The notes under the pieces were generated by a model, which saw only the letters and a list, made by a program, of their open reading frames with translations, ran no database searches and was not told where the DNA came from. A DNA stretch of 64,000 nt from Owenia fusiformis (taxonomy: Eukaryota; Annelida; Polychaeta; Sabellida; Oweniidae), in assembly GCA_903813345.2 (NCBI GenBank), contig CAIIXF020000011.1, positions 36,760,062 through 36,824,061 of the forward strand, in the 5' to 3' direction. Position numbers and translations under genes: made by a program. This document shows, piece by piece, positions 28,401 through 43,400 of the stretch; the stretch's first letter is position 1; each line of letters begins with the position of its first letter.

Positions 28401-31400
28401 CTTTGTTGTCTGCACCTATAAACTTTACATCAGATAAATAAGTGACCCAACTATGCTCAGTTAAAGTTTGGTGCATTTTAGAAGAAAAATAAAGGTTTTG
28501 TGTGCAATTATCAAATGTTCCAATTTTTTTGGACCACCCTGTAGAAATGCAGGGGTTGAGTTTTACAGGGTTGAGTTGACTTGGGGTTGAGTTTTACAGG
28601 GGTTGACTTGACTTGAGGTTGAGTTGACTTGGGGTTGAGTTTTACTGGGTTGAGTTGACTTGGGGTTGAGATGACCAGGAAGCTATTAGACTATAAACAC
28701 TCTCTATCAATTTTTCTGCCTTCAAAAGGAATCTGTTCATATTTATTCAATGCTCAAATTCTCTATTAAAATTTAATACAGCGTATGGTGTGTCAATCCA
28801 TATTAGTATAATTCATAGCAATGTGGCATAAGATGAATGCCGTGTCTGATTCAATTTTTGTATTTGTTTTATAATAATGAACATAATTGTGTTTTGCCTG
28901 AACTACTGCCACTATGAGAATTGTGGCTTGCACTATTGATTAAGTCTTAAATTAACTGATGAGATTTTAAATTGTTTTATATTGTTTATTGGGGTTTGTT
29001 TATGGTTTTTTAAATACTGCCCATTGTGCTTTCTAACTATTGTTTCAAATTATTTCTTTTAAAGTGTTGGAACTCTGCCATATGACTGGTGTTATATAAT
29101 TTCTTAAATATTCTTTTTCTAACTTTGTTTCTAATATTTTGGTCTTTCCCCTTTTGCACTTGTGCTTGCATATCTCATTCCTTCACGAGACAGGAAAACA
29201 TGTGATTAGTAGGTATTCTAAGCTTTAAAGTATATTCCTGTTAATGTTCCTGTTGAACTTTTCCCAAATGGGCTCATACAATAAGACATCTGGTTAAAGC
29301 CTCTTGCACAGTATAAATCAAAAGAATTTGAACATTTTTACAGAGCAATGTGTATACACTACAATTCGACTATTGAAGTAAACAATTGAAAGATCAGAAC
29401 CAATAACATTTCATTTTTATTTTGGTTCAGCTTAGTATGTTCATTGAATGTACTAACATGGGGTCTTAATGAGTCCCTTTAAAATGAAGTAAGAGTATTT
29501 CCTTGTATCAACCTATAAAGGTGATGGATTTCATCTTTCAGCTGAATATCATAAAAGGGTAATCAAGTTTTGAGTAACATGTTTTAAGAAACCTAAGGTC
29601 AATATGAAGTGTTATGGGCTATGTCAAGGGTTGGATATAAAAGAAGTTTGAATATCATAACATACATAACATTTATATTATGTGCATATATCAATAGTTA
29701 CTTTGAATATATGGCCTGAATTTTATATATGTTTTGATATTACTCACAACATGAAACGGAAATATATGAATGATTATCTTAAGCATATAATCATCACACA
29801 AACAAAAATGATAATTTCACAAGTATCTGGTCAACTTGGATCCTAACTCAGACACTAATCAGCTCGGATACATTTATATCTAAAGTAGGCTAAAGTTGTT
29901 TTTAAGATATGATGGTGAAAATCATTGATGGATGAAATTATGAATGTTTTCAAACAGTTTAAAGTCCCATCCTATCCTTTGATTATTCTTTTATATCAAT
30001 GATACATTTGTAAACAACTATCAGGTCATCAAATCCATGTTTATTATAAATATTACCAAAGGTTTTGAAGATAAACTTCAAAATATTCTCTTTTTGAGAG
30101 AATTTAAACATTTGTCTTTCATTACATCTCAAGTGCTTGTTAAAAACAACAAACAGACTGCAGGCCACCATGTAATGCAATGCTTTAACTTTATATTAAG
30201 GCAAGAACACAATATGACCCAATTGAGGCACACAATGAGAAATCTGGCAAGGAGATAATAAGAATTTTTCAAAGAAACAGAAACAACAAAACAGTTTGTC
30301 ATTTGCCATAAAAATTCTAAATATTATTTCTGTAATTGTGAAAACTTGGTTTGAGATCGGTGGCAAGAGATCGAGTAAAACCTTGTCAACGAGACAATAA
30401 GCATGCAACGATAAATGTTGCACTTGAAGAGAAAAAATGGCCACCTTATTTATAAATTACCCAGCATTCTCAAAATCTAATCAGATGTCGACACTAGTCT
30501 GCTTTTCCATCTGTAAGAATTTCAAGTTAATTGGATGAACAGTTCACAATCTTGTAGATAAGATTTCTTGTGCAGCCTACCCAAAACCTGCTTGTCCATT
30601 CGCACAAGATGACAACAGAAAAGCATTGTTCAAATGTGATAAAAAGTAGAATCAAGATATTTACTTGGGCCATGGAAGCCTATCTACTGAGGAAGTAAAC
30701 AAAACGGCATGTCTAGAGTAGAGTATATATCAAAGCAAAGTCAAGATGCATCAATAACTTTCAAATGATTTCAGTTTTCAACTACTTAAATACCCGAGTG
30801 GCTTGATAATTGTAGTGCTTCAACCTATATTTATTAAGATGGTCTGATGACATGTAAAACATCCATACAGGAATAATCTTAATCCAACTTATTTTTGGCA
30901 TTATTTCCTTATTCTCAAAGCCTGTGGTTTTTTCCATTACATATGTTACCAAATATATAATCTATAGAGGGATGTAGAAACACTTATTTGTAAAACTGAA
31001 TAACTATAAAGAATAAATAAAATGAAATTGTTTGTACTCTTGAAAACATATTTTACATAAAATGGTGAAGTATTTCAGAATCTGTTCTTTTTTGTTGATA
31101 GAAATTCAAATATTTCAAAAAGTTGCAGAAAGGCCAACAATTATTTTTCAAACTTGCATTTTGTTTAAAAAATGCCTAAACCACAATTTCAATTCATAAG
31201 AATAGAAATTGTTTAATAAAAACGATATTTCAAACTGTTCAAAGCTGACTCATACTGTTAGTAAGTACCACACACACATCGTAGGCAGTGATATATTTTC
31301 CTATGAAACTAAGATGTGACTACATTCAAATAAAAAGCTATTTATAAATAACTAGAATCGCATAATAAATTATTATAGCATTTATATCCCCTTAGGCCAA

Positions 31401-34400
31401 AAATTCTAGATGTAAAGTATATATTAGTGTAACTTGATGTATTGTAGGTCAAGTCTAATAAAACTGCATTGATATTCTTATATATGTGCGTGCAGTAAAC
31501 ATTTATTGAAAACAGAAATTTCACAATGAAACAGGAATTTATAAAAAGTTGAATTCATTTAAATGTAGTTCAATGCACTATTGTACTTTAAAAACTTGAT
31601 TTTGAAATAAATAACTTAAAAAACAAAATTGCCATTCAACGATAGAATTAACCTTAAATATTCTGATGAGACTATCTATACAACTTTATAAGGTGAAATT
31701 CTAAATGACCGGAGCTCATACATCCAAGGGTATTAGCAGTAAAAAGCCTGAGAGCAGTTGTGGAAAACAAAATGTAGAGTTTCTTTTCCTGATTATACCC
31801 TCTGCCAAAGTCCTCTTTGTAGAATACTAACATTTGGAGAGTGTCTGACAGTAGAGCCAGGGTTCCATATCCCAATCAGTGGTTTCAAGGAAATTTTAAG
31901 GAAATCCAAGTCAAACATACATATGTTTCTGTCTAAATAAGTTTTAGAACCCCTGAATCATTTTGAGATAGCCCCCTGTTTCTCTTAAACAGGCAGTATG
32001 GTATTGGTAACATTTAAGCAATTATAATTCTAAACAACAAGTCTTTAATCTCAACAAGTCGCAGTGACCTGCAAGTCTCATAAACCTTTACACACCATTT
32101 AACAAAAAATGTGAATTAACAATACACTAGTATAAAAACACATACTGTACAACATTCTGAAACATACATAGTTCAATTTTATTTTCTAACTTTATATAAT
32201 GAGTGTAAGTAAGAATCATTAAAAATATTCATATTAAACGACAAATAAGCATACAGCTTAAAAGAAAGGGGAAACAGGAACAAAACGGGTCTGTAAGATT
32301 ACACGAGGCCTAGTTGCCCCGATGTTATCTGAACTGTCTGAAACAAGAAGAATCTCTGAAATATCAAGGAAAGCATGTTTCAGGAGCAGTTAAAAAACTT
32401 TAATGATAATGCAACACTGAGTACTGATTAGCCATATAAACAGAAGACAGTTTTCCTCCATTAAACATCAAAGGAGTATTTACAAAAACTGATGCACTCC
32501 CGATCCCATCATTAATAATTCTCTTTCATTTTTATCTTCCATAGCTTCTCCTGCTACACTTCAGTTCTAGCAATTTTAACAAAAAATCAAAAACAAGGTT
32601 AGAACGTCAAGGTAAAATCTTGACACATTTTCAATCACCTTATAATCATTCTAGCATAAGGTGAAGAGAAAGAATTAGGAAATGTGCACAAGAATAGTCT
32701 GATGTATGTCAGTGACACGTGAGTACCTTAGAGAGAGAGAGGTAAGATAGAAGTGTTTACTAAAGATAGCGACCATCCACACTCTCAAGGTGCTCTAATT
32801 CATTGCCCATGAAGATCAGCAATTCAAAGAGAATATTCCAAAAATCACGGATTTGCACGTCTACTTGATTCCAAAACAAGTTTATGTAAATAACGTTAAA
32901 TGCCATCACGATAAAGAAAGAATAAATCAGCAAATAAATCGCCGAGGAATGTGTGATGGAAGAAAGTCAGTGGAAGTTTTTCTTCCTTAATTACTACAGT
33001 ATTTATGAAGCAAAGTCTGTCCTTGTGCCAATGATTGCCACTCAAGATAGCATGACCATCCATTCTGTCATTTAGTTTTAAATCAGAAGCAGATTTATTT
33101 TAAATATCAATAATTAAAATTTAACAAATCTAAATAGTCTTTGAACACCCCCCCCCACCCCCAATGAAATATGCATTAACACATTTGTGGGTATACCTTG
33201 ATATAAATACTGCTCTTGTTTCTGGCATATTTAAAAACTTTTTTTTTAAATCACCACTGACCACACCATGTTTTCCCTCAAAGGATCCCTATACCAGACT
33301 AGAATCTCAGAGACTTTGTCTTTAAATTCAAGGATTCCATACATTTCCATTTTCCATACATTTACACCCCCTCCTTACGTTTGACAATGAGAGGTTGGAT
33401 AGTGTATTAGATAGTGTATAAGTGTGATAGTGTATTAATTTTGTTCCCCATTTTCAATGGATTGGAAATTTAGGATTTTGTTAAAATAACCAAACATATA
33501 ATATGTAGACTTTAACAGGTGGTCCAAAGAGAACATTCAAGCTTCTAGTTGCCAAACATATTTGCAGGGGAGTGTAGTTGCCAAACATATTTGCAGGGAG
33601 TGTAGTTGCCAAACATATTTGCAGGGAGTGTAGTTGCCAAACATATTTGCAGGGGAGTGTAGTTGCCAAACATGCAGGGGAGTGTACCATGGGAAGAACA
33701 AGAATGTTTCTATTTGCAACTTATAATTAATCCTCGTACCAGATGATGTTTCTTATGGGATGTAAGACGATAATGAATCAATTATAGATTGCAGTTGAAA
33801 ACAAGATACATGTGTGAACAATATCTGAATCAAAGTTGTAAATCAATTTATGCAACTAATTACCTCCCAAGCTGATGCCAAAGTCTGAAATGGAGAAGAT
33901 TTCATAGACAAGCCTCCAAGACAATTTGTATCTCATTTGTGATTATAGATGTGTAAATTTGTAATGCTTGTATAAATGATTTGATCAACAAGTATCTAGA
34001 CCTTGCATCTGGTTACAATCATATCAATAACTTTGAATCACTAATTTAGCATCATATCAACCAGATGCAATTTCTTGATGTTATTTCAGCACAACATGCA
34101 AATTGATACAAAGATAACAATATCTTGTAATTCTATTAATTATGAGATACCATACCCAAGGTTTAAGAATAATATATTTTCTGTAAAATCTTGGCTGCCT
34201 CATATAACTTTGACCATGACAATGTTCCTACTGATTAAATATGCTGATATGACACATTGATTTCAAGAAAAATCCCAGACCCTTTTGATAAAGATGTAAT
34301 AACATTTTCGGTAAATTGAAAATAAAGAGCCAACCTTGAAAAACCTCGAAAAAAGACGCAAAATGAGCTTGAAGTATCACTGCAGTAATGAATCCGGCCT

Positions 34401-37400
34401 TTTATCTATATACATTACTGAGTTGAGGGTACCCCCTCAAAAAGAGAGCTACAACTACAATATTGTCAAAACAAAGAAAACATACTTTTTAGTCACTAAA
34501 GTCTAAGTAAACACTATAATCATTAACACATTTGGTGAGGGACCCATCTCAACTTTATTTTTAATATTGTAACAAACAAGTATTAGATATAGATTGAAAA
34601 ACTGGTTTGAACTCATGAGGGCAAGTTAAGAGTTGTTTTGACCTATATTTTAAGAAATTGGTAAGATGTGAAGATCCACCGATAGGTCATATATAGGATT
34701 ACACAGGTGAGAAAAAATAAAAATCTTTTTTCATAAACATTTCAGAAATCCTAGCATTTCAACTTGTAACATAAACTATATCATGATCTGCACTGGATTA
34801 CCTCAAGCCTAAGTATTTTTTTAGTTTTCCTAAGTGCCACTAGTTAGTTACAGGTTTTGCCAACAGGTGACACACTTGAGTCAGATCACATGCATGTCGT
34901 AGTTTGTAGTTTGTCGTACCAAGAAAAATTCATCTAAAATTAGACTGAGCCAACCAATTCTTACCAACCTTCTTTATTATATTTTCTACATAATATTTCT
35001 CTCTTGATGATTTCATAATATGGTCTCTATGGGGAATATACTCTACCTAGAAATCGCTTGCACATTCTAAATGTAAATGCTAAAAGTTATAAGTACACTT
35101 TATTTAATATTACTTTATAAATCTGAATAGGTGAAAATGTGTCATTGATTGACAGGTGTTCTCCCACCAGAATTTGAACTTTGGGGGCTAAGTTTAAAAA
35201 GTTCTCTTTATGGCATTAAAAGGCATACTTGACATTGCATGGGGAAAAATGTTATAGTTATTCAGATGATTTAAAGTGTCAAGTTATCATAACCTGTGAA
35301 TGTCTTATCTTCATAATAAAACTTATTTCAAATAAATTACGAATAATAATAATAATTAATAATAAATCTATTAGTTCAATTAGTTGGTGCAAGTGATGCT
35401 TATTCTGCAAGACATGTGCAAACAGGCCCATAGCCAGAGGGTTCAGACAAAATTTCTTTCCAAATCATGCAGTTTCCACCTTTCTTGGCCCTTTTCAATT
35501 TATTTTGAGCCAAAATTGAAACGTAACCCCCCTCCCCCTGGCAAAAGCTGGCTATGGGCCTGCCAAATGTGTCTAAATCTAAGTCTTAATTAGTAAAACG
35601 TCTTTGAAATAGGCCAAGTAGCCTTAAAATCTGCAAAAAGGTAAAACTCATCACATAAGGCCACCCTATAAGATTTATACAAGGAAGTGAAAGAAATTTG
35701 TTTTTTGGGTTAAATCAAGTTTAACATGTGTTAATTAAGGTGGGTCTTACCATGTAGTTTCTGGTCTTCCTTCTCAATTTGCCAGTAAGTGTTGCCAGAT
35801 GTTGACGGGTACAGGGTCTTCCCTTTGAGTTGATCAACCTCTCTCAGGCGAAGATGAACTGAAAAAAAAGTTACTATTTTGGCCAAAATATTTCAATATA
35901 TCACCCTTTTGACAAAATGCACAAGGTTTTCAATGGGGTGGAATGTAATTATCAAATTCTGAACTTGGTGTAGCAGCCGATTGCATCAATAACTCTACTC
36001 AGGAGATCAATGCATACAAAGGCAATATTGAGTAATAAAGAGTTTCCACATCTTGCCTTAAGGGGACAGCAATATTAGGATTAAATGATACCACTGCAGG
36101 CATCAATCTTCATCAAAAGGAAAAAGATAATAAATGGGATTGTGAAAACCTGTAACAACTTCAATGAATCAAGTGGTTCAAGATTGAAGTATTTAGGAAC
36201 AGGATTATTTTACATCTTGGGTACATTTTGGAAACATTTATCAGCTTAGCTGATGAGTTACATCTCTAAATAAATATAAGTATTGCCTGGGGCAAAAAAC
36301 AATTTGTAACAAATTCATCAAGACATTTTTATTTTCATGTTTCTAATAAAAGTTTACATCTGAGATTGACTCAAAACACTTGAAAAAACGTCAAGTTTGA
36401 CAAGAAGAGGATTAAAATAATAAGTCAATATGATAACCTTAATTCCGCAGTTTGATAACCTTGGTATCATACCAAGTAAAGATGAAATAATACACTTTCC
36501 AGCATATTATGCAATCACAAACAATAATTCAGCTTACTGAAATCCTTTGCAAAACAGACACAGGTGTAGCTTCTAAACATTTACATGTATTCTCATATAA
36601 CATGAATGTAGAAGGAATGTTGATTTTTTCATGCCTTTACCACAAAAATCTCAAAATATTTCCTCTCTTTTGGTTCAAATACCAGCGTTTTTATTGTTTT
36701 TAAAGTCAGGGGTCACTTCAAAACATCATCTCATACACATAAAACTAAGATAAAGATTATTTTTTAAGACCTGTAAGGTCATGAAATAAAATATAAAAGT
36801 TGTATTTATGAACCTGCAGTGAAAAGTTAAAGGCCACATATAAAGTTTAAACTACTTTGGCTTATATTACCAAATGTTATCTAAATAAGGTATTTGAAAA
36901 TTTTCAATTTGTTTTCAAAAAGTTGATTTTGAAGGATTTTGCCATGAAAAGTCAATGAAGCATTGAAAAGTAATATTTGAATGATTAAACTATATTTTCG
37001 AACTTTGCACAGGGCCTTTAAAGTACATGTCCATATACATTTACATGTTATTGTAGAATGTTCAAGTAGAATGAGACACTTAAACATCTTGATTAGGCCT
37101 TTTCAAGTGTAATGACTTAATTATAGGGCTACTGGAGCCATTTTCCCAAAAACTTCAGGGATTCGGAAAGCTGAGAGGTCAAATCAGTTTAAATATACAT
37201 GTAACTATATGGACATGTATATAAATAGCATGCAACTGGAATTAAAAGACCAATTTTCTCAAAAAAAAGCCTTTTTTTAGAAAAAGAGCCCCAAAAGAGG
37301 CCTTGTGTTTTCTCCCTCAAATCTGCAAAGCTGTCACTTACCATCTTCAGTAAAAGGTTCCCCAAATACACCCTCAGCCACTACATAGGCCTCCAGATCT

Positions 37401-40400
37401 TTGTGAAACAGCCTCAAGACAGACCCACTCTATAAAAGGAAAATGCAATCAACATTTTTCAAAGGTATAATTCATATAATGGTAAGTAAGTGAGCATCAA
37501 CAAACAGAAAAGTCACTTGCTTGGAGAGATGACAGTTCAAAGTCACTCAACCATTTGCAATTGTTCAACTTAGCTTCTTAAAGAGAGCTTCATCTTCATG
37601 TATAACTAGATTGTATGCAGGGTAAAGTCACTAATACAAAAATTACATAATATGAAATTAATGCAAGCAAAGTAAAGACCTGTGTCGGAATTGTTTAGAA
37701 GTACACATCTTAGCAAGAAATACCACCCTTATAGACAAGTTACACCGATAAAACCATTGACATTTAAGGACGGATAAGACTTAAAAGCAAATGATAAATA
37801 TGATAATGAGAGAGCTTATCAAATCCTCTGGGTCTCGTTATAGACTCTAATGTTAATCTGCTGTGCCTATTCCGCACCATTTCTCTCTAAAGTCACAAAT
37901 ACATTATTTTTACTATAATTGCAAACTGCTTTATTTCGCCAATTTTGTACAATTTCTTTTAATTGGAACTTGATATATTTTCTCAAACCTCTGGTGAATT
38001 AAATAGCAATGTATTAAAAGTGGCAACTGCTCCAAATCAAATACATGCCCAATCAAATCAATTGACTTATTCAGCTCTTGCAGAGAGGAGCCAGCTATCA
38101 AATCCTAGGGGGCCTAACTTTCTCTCTAAAATCATGGCCAAAACATTGATGGATAAGATATTTTGGGCAACAGTAAGGCCTATACAAAATAATTTTTGGA
38201 ATTAAAATGACTTAGTCATTTGACATTTTGTATTTTATTTTACATTAAAATTACAAAAATACATGTCAAAATGTCAAAAGAAGGCAAGAAAAAAGGCTTG
38301 AATAGGGCGGTTTAGGAATGATCCAATGGGCATGCTAAACAGATACTTAATTTGGCCTCAGACCTAAGACCAAAAATCTTGCATCAGGTAATTAATCAGG
38401 TAATTCAGGCTGGGGTAAAGTTTGTAAAACAAAATTTTCAGTTTTGATAGTTGGACGGGAAAAATCCAGACCCAGAATCTAATTAATTCCAGGTTTCAAT
38501 CTGCTATTTCTTGCTAAGATTCTACTCATTTCAACATAATATTTTGCATTTAGGAAAAGAACACGAAATACCACAAACTTTGTAGGTACATCTCATACTT
38601 AAAATTGACTTACCCTAATAACATTGTCAGTTTCCTCAGAGGGTCTATAATGTTTCACCACTGTGAATCCTGCCATGTCCACTCCCAAGTTCAACTCTGA
38701 CCTGTCATATAACATCGATGTATTTAATTAAAGTCAAGAAGATACAGTGGGAATTGAGGGGGGGGGGGTTCTATCGAAATATAGTATATGGACACCAAAA
38801 CACAATTGACATCTCAAAGTAAAAAGGATTTATAACATTTAAGCTCTAATTTGGGTTTCTTGAGATATGTTAGGTATAAAATGCTCCAAACATCATTAAT
38901 ATAAGGGCATGTGGGGCTATACAAAAAGAAACTTTTTTCTCATATTTTACAGTTATATATTTTGTAGTTGCTCTAGATAATTGATTACAGAAAGAATATC
39001 CAGACTGCAAAGAGCTTACAATGAGAATACTTCAACAATAAAACTTTAAGACTCACCCTGTAGAGAAGTGATCTATCTTATAGGGGGCACTGGCATGAAA
39101 ATACTGCCCAGGAGTTTTGGCACTCTCAAATATGACCTGATCCAATATCTGGACAAACTCGCCTTCAGCTTTCACCTTGTATTTTGGCAAAACACGGAAC
39201 TGAGCTGCCTTTGCATTGTAACTGTGTAATTGCACCTAAAACATTATATGAAAGAATATAGTTTTTCCCTTATCATGTCCCTATCCAAAAGATATTACAA
39301 AGTTCCATTGTACGTGTACTTACAAAATACATATACAGCAAAAATAGTATGTCAACAATCAAATGAGTAAATGAGATTATGCATTTTCAAAAATCAAAAT
39401 TATTTTAGGAACATGCATCAGGAAATCTCATCCTTCATTTCATTTTAAAATACCAAGTAAAAATGTTAATCATGACAGAGAAAGTCAAAAGTTCCTGAAT
39501 GAAGTGCATTATGCTTTTCAAAATAAATGCTTTTTAAAATAAATTCTTTTTAAAATAAATGCTTTTTTATAATAAATGCTTTTTATAATATAAATGAAAT
39601 CAACAAACCATGATATTATTTTTATCTCTCCGACTAGCCTGGTTGGGATTTGCATGAATGAACTTCTGTGTAAACACATGTTGAAGCTGAAATACATAAC
39701 AATATACAGAATATCAATGATCTTCCTTGAAATAAACAAACAATATACAGAATATCAATGATCTTCCTTGAAATACATAAACAATATACAGAATATCAAT
39801 GATCTTCCTTGAAATAAACAAACAATATACAGAATATCAATGATCTTCCTTGAAATACATAAACAATATACAGAATATCAATGATCTTCCTTGAAATACA
39901 TAAACAATATACAGAATATCAATGATCTTCCTTGAAACACACAAACAATATAAAGAATATCAATGATCTTCCTTGAAATACACAAACAATATACAGAATA
40001 TCAGAGATCTTCCTTGAAATACATAAACAATATACAGAATATCAATGATCTTCCTTGAAATAAACAAACAATATACAGAATATCAATGATCTTCCTTGAA
40101 ATACATAAACAATATACAGAATATCAATGATCTTCCTTGAAATACACAAACAATATACAGAATATCAGAGATCTTCCTTGAAATACATAAACAATATACA
40201 GAATATCAATGATCTTCCTTAAAATACATAAACAATATACAGAATATCAGAGATCTTCCTTGAAATACACAAACAATACACAGAATATCAATGATCTTCC
40301 TTGAAATACACAAACAATATACAGAATATCAATGATCTTCCTTGAAATACATAAACAATATACAGAATATCAATGATCTTCCTTGAAATACACAAACAAT

Positions 40401-43400
40401 ATACAGAATATCAATGATCTTCCTTGAAATACATAAACAATATACAGAATATCAGAGATCTTCCTTGAAATACATAAACAATATACAGAATATCAATGAT
40501 CCTCCTAAATAGATCAAGCGGGGCTGCAACTTAAACTATATGCTACCCCATTGAATATATATGTGGACCCTGCCAGAAAGGTGAACTATAGAGCTTTTTT
40601 GATAAAACAGGAAATAAAAGGGTTGTTCAAAAAGTTCTGATTTATAGGGCAAACAGTGCAGAACTTTTAGAACAATCCTCACATTAGGATTAGATACACA
40701 GGTTGTAAAAAATCCTGAGGTGAAACATCTTTTTAATGAAATATTTACTTGTCAATATATAACACTCCCTTGAGTAGCAAGTCCCACCAAACAGAACATA
40801 TTTCAGAAAATCAAGTCATTCATGCACATTGAAGATAGCAGAAGAAATAGACATAAGGCATAAGAGACACACATAAGGTATCAGATTTTCGGAAGGATAA
40901 AAGGAATTTTTCAAACAAGGATTTGAGTTTCCAATGATCTGTATAGATATAAGATTGTTCTCCATTCTTTGCTCTCTTTTCAAGTGGCTGCAAAATTCTT
41001 GTTTTCAGAATTTAAACCAGGGTCAAAGACTCAAATTTTTCATGATTTTTCTCATTTTCAAGAGGGTGCAAATATATGGACTATCGCTGGTTTATCTTTA
41101 TTAACACTGTGTACAATTTGATCAAAATGCATAAAATACACAACATATTACATTTTATATAATCTTTTCTTGACCTTGTTTAGTAAGAAATTTACTTTCT
41201 GTTTTCGTAAAAGCCTGTTAAATATTTTATAAATTACTATCGATTACTTCATATTTTTCTATTTTGGCAATATTCAACAAACACATGCACATATTAGGAC
41301 TTTCAATGGGTGAGTTGAAAGGTATTTTGTAAATCCAATGGTACAGTGTATATAAAAAAAATTAAAGGAGCAAGCCATATACTAGCTCAATAGCCTAAAC
41401 ATTTTCCCAGTGAGAGGCCAAAGTTAATGCTTTACCAAGTTAACATTACAATGTTATATCTATTACTTGTGTAATTCACTGCATCATAATTGTTCAAAAT
41501 TCATTGGCACATTTTTTATGTCAAGGTCTCATGACAAAAGGCTGGCTAATGGCTCACTTAAACCTCAAACATACATGTGATTTTAAGCATTTGAATAAAA
41601 AATATAATTCAAATAAGCTACGTTCACACCAACGGCGCTTTGATGGCGCTTTAAAGCGGCTTGTAAAGCGGCACCAAAGCGTAACAAAGCTTGATTAAAG
41701 CGTCGGGGTCGTAATAGGTCGTAGAAAAGCTCGGAGTAAAGCGGGATATTCGGCAAGAGCGCCAAACATTTTTAAAGCTACTTTCACACCAACGCCGAAT
41801 GCCACGCTTAAATCGGCGAGCAAAGCGCTGTCATTTATGTTTACTTTTCCAAAAATATCACGATCTCCTAAGTAATGTTACGCTCTGATAAGCTCTGATA
41901 CGCTCTGATTTCCCGACTTATTACGGTTCCTCACGCTATGATCCCGCTTCGACCAGGCTTTGTTACGCTTAAAATCACGCTTTGATAAGCTTTGGTAAGC
42001 ATTATTACGCTTTGATGCGATTATGACGCTTTAATCAGGCTCTGATACGACTGCCAAGCTCTGTTGTGCATTTTCGAGATCGCCTTTATCATGACGCTTT
42101 TGATCAAATGGCTGTATAAAGATGCAGTAGATCCATAAAACCATTGCATCTGTGACTCGAGAAGACGATGGCAGAACAACAAGATCCAGAATTTCCAGAT
42201 GGATCAGATCATGACCTATCTGAAGAAGACATGATATTTGTCGCACCGCGTGAAAGAGCGTGAGAAAGCGTGAGGAAGCTTGTCAAGCGTAACAAAGCTT
42301 AACAAAGCGTTTTAATCCTTGATTAAAGCGTCTCAATTCCTTAAAAAGCTTGAGAGTCCTTCATGAAAGCGTAACAAAGAGTGTCAGATATTGATGAAAG
42401 CGTCTGACCTCGTGTCAGATCTTCATGCCAAATCGTAGCAAAGCTTGAGACTTCTAAACGAAGCGTGTCAAGTGGTAACAGACCGTGAAGAGACTGGGGT
42501 CCCCGCTTTGAACCAAGCTCTGTTAAGCTTCCCTACGCTTTGGGTCAAGCTTTGCTGAGCTCTGTTACGGTGTGTTAAGCTTTGATATGCTCTCGGCGCT
42601 TTAATCAATTCGTAACAGAGCGCTCAAAATGTTTAAACAGTTTAAAAAATTTTGGCGCTCTTGCCGAACATCCCGCTTTACTTCGAGCTTTTCTACGACC
42701 TACTACGACCCCGACGCTTTAATCAAGCTTTGTTACGCTTTGGTGCCGCTTTACAAGTCCCTTTAAAGCGCCATGCTTTGGTGCCGCTTTGCTCACCGAT
42801 TTAAAGCGTGGCATTCGCCGTTGGTGTGAACGTACCTTTAGTGAAAGCCATTCAGATTTTTCAAAAATGTTTTTGATTTTTTGTGTGCCCCTTGCTTTAT
42901 TTTTAGATTACATGTACTAATATTTCAATAGTATATTGAAAATAAAAAGCTAACTTGAATTTTTATTCTTAGTTATCACAAAATCTTTAAAAAATGCTTC
43001 TCATTCAGCCCAATGAAGGCAATGATACCATTTCCATAGTAGTATTGCATCAAGCTCTTTTGACCTCCCCCAAACACACATCTCGCCATTGGAAGTTTTT
43101 GGATGGTTTAAAATAGTAATCCCTTACATGTTTCAATGATTTTTATGATTATATTCCACTGAATACCAAAAATTCAAAATATTTCTATGATAAACCGCTG
43201 AATACCAAAAATTCAGAATATTTCTTTGCTATTCCACTAAATACTGAAACTCAAAATATTTCTATAAAATTCCACTGAATACTGAAACTCAAAATATTTC
43301 TATAATATTCCACTGAATACCAAAAATTCAAAATATTTCTTGTCTGTCATTTCTACCTCTTTTAAAGTCTGTAACTGTACCAGAAATATCTTTTACAAGT

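Larger units (their letters stand above)
28681..35750. other. Rest of the largest IP3R-like intron
   Basis: Apart from the 603-bp-repeat fragment at 30429, the 28-bp repeat and one MITE, I see only AT-rich sequence with short random ORFs and a few C-runs (33147). No exon fits the reading frame here and none is needed between exons 9 and 10. Confidence 0.55.

Noticed and set aside
39700-40503. CRISPR-like regular array of 41-bp units
   Set aside because: No unique spacers between repeats, and the context is a eukaryotic intron; it is a minisatellite.
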